Source of the DNA: DAOTWP01 sp034435675
Lineage (GTDB): Bacteria; Chloroflexota; Anaerolineae; Aggregatilineales; Phototrophicaceae
DNA length: 5,805 nucleotides
Direction of reading: 5' to 3'
Assembly: GCA_034435675.1 (NCBI GenBank)
Contig: DAOTWP010000276.1
Coordinates: 1 to 5,805, forward strand
In this document: positions 5,402-5,805 of the stretch, piece after piece
Layout of the letters: each line of letters opens with the position of its first letter
Position numbering within the stretch: position 1 is the stretch's first letter
Notes under the pieces: model-generated
Database searches by the model: none
The model's input: the letters and a program-made list of their open reading frames with translations, nothing else
Told to the model about the DNA's origin: nothing
Translations under genes and position numbers: made by a program

Positions 5402-5805
5402 ATGCTTTCGCTCGGTGAACTGCGTGTGCCAGCGCTGCTGGAAAATCTGCGGCTTGTGTCCGCCTACTTGCAGGGCATTGGCACGCGCCTGCAATTGACC
5501 GAAAAATCGCTGTTTGACATTGAACTGGCAATCGAAGAAGCAGCGACCAATGCCATCTTTCACGCCTACGCGCCGGGGCATCCCGGTGACATTGCCCTCA
5601 GCGCCGAACTGGAAGGTGAGGACGTGCTGCGGTTGGTGCTGCGCGATTGGGGCGAGCCACTTGACCCGCAGCGTATCCCCGCGTTTGACCCCGCCGCGCC
5701 GGTGGAAGCGCGCGCAGAAGGCGGTATGGGCTTGCACTTCATTAACATGCTGATGGACCGCGTGGAGCGCCAGAACCGCACCCAACCGGATGACCCCAAC
5801 ATCCT
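5402..5805 (+). CDS. RsbW-like anti-sigma factor / serine kinase, HATPase_c_2 domain (C-terminus outside window)
   Basis: The 134 visible residues form a GHKL-type ATPase domain of the RsbW/SpoIIAB class. These small cytosolic proteins bind a sigma factor, or phosphorylate a STAS-domain antagonist, in partner-switching stress pathways. The N-box is IEEAATNAIFHAY (44-56, with E46 and N50), the G1 box RDWGEPLDP (81-89, with D82 and G84) and the G2 box GGMGLHFINMLMD (107-119). These are the ATP and magnesium contacts, so kinase or ATP-binding activity is plausible. Relatives are usually 140-160 residues, so only a short tail is missing, unless it continues into a fused phosphatase or other domain. 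The ATG at 5402 has AAGGA (5391-5395) six nt upstream. It is transcribed divergently from groESL. Its partners (STAS protein, PP2C phosphatase, sigma factor) are not in the window, so its target is unknown. Confidence 0.9.
   Translation, partial: MLSLGELRVPALLENLRLVSAYLQGIGTRLQLTEKSLFDIELAIEEAATNAIFHAYAPGHPGDIALSAELEGEDVLRLVLRDWGEPLDPQRIPAFDPAAPVEARAEGGMGLHFINMLMDRVERQNRTQPDDPNI

Overview
The window most resembles a chromosomal segment of a GC-rich member of the Chloroflexota, perhaps Anaerolineae-like. This is a judgement from the look of GroEL (N-terminus MPKQLAFREEARR, C-terminus ending PGGGGMDF), the HrcA/CIRCE control of groESL, a Gram-positive-type LexA box, and G/C-rich interspersed intergenic repeats. 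No search was run, so the assignment is tentative.

Layout. Minus strand: (i) 1-599, a GT2 polyprenol-phosphate (dolichol-phosphate mannose synthase-like) glycosyltransferase, whose C-terminus is cut by the left edge; (ii) 774-1982, an AlkX/YcaQ-family DNA glycosylase with an intact Q-I-D catalytic motif; (iii) 1983-2706, about 720 bases without a convincing gene, holding the alkX promoter, repeat-like hairpins, an unexplained fold-prone segment and the probable groEL terminator; (iv) 2707-4344 groEL and 4505-4804 groES, a classical heat-shock chaperonin operon transcribed groES then groEL. Region 4805-5401 is a regulatory region of about 600 bases. Plus strand: from 5402, the start of an RsbW-like anti-sigma factor/serine kinase, cut by the right edge and divergent from groESL.

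Regulation is the most informative part of the window. The groESL promoter (TTGACG, 17 nt, TATATT) is followed by a near-perfect CIRCE operator. A second site, with one perfect CIRCE arm, lies just upstream of the -35 box. The alkX promoter (TTGCGA, 17 nt, TACAAT) carries a perfect match to the Bacillus-type SOS box CGAACRNRYGTTYC in its spacer. This suggests that a crosslink-unhooking glycosylase is under LexA control here. A perfect 14-bp inverted repeat flanks the groES control region, and a near-perfect 20-bp palindrome precedes the anti-sigma gene.

The genes themselves are ordinary housekeeping and stress genes. I see no new multi-gene system. The novelty candidates are control sites and one structured non-coding stretch.
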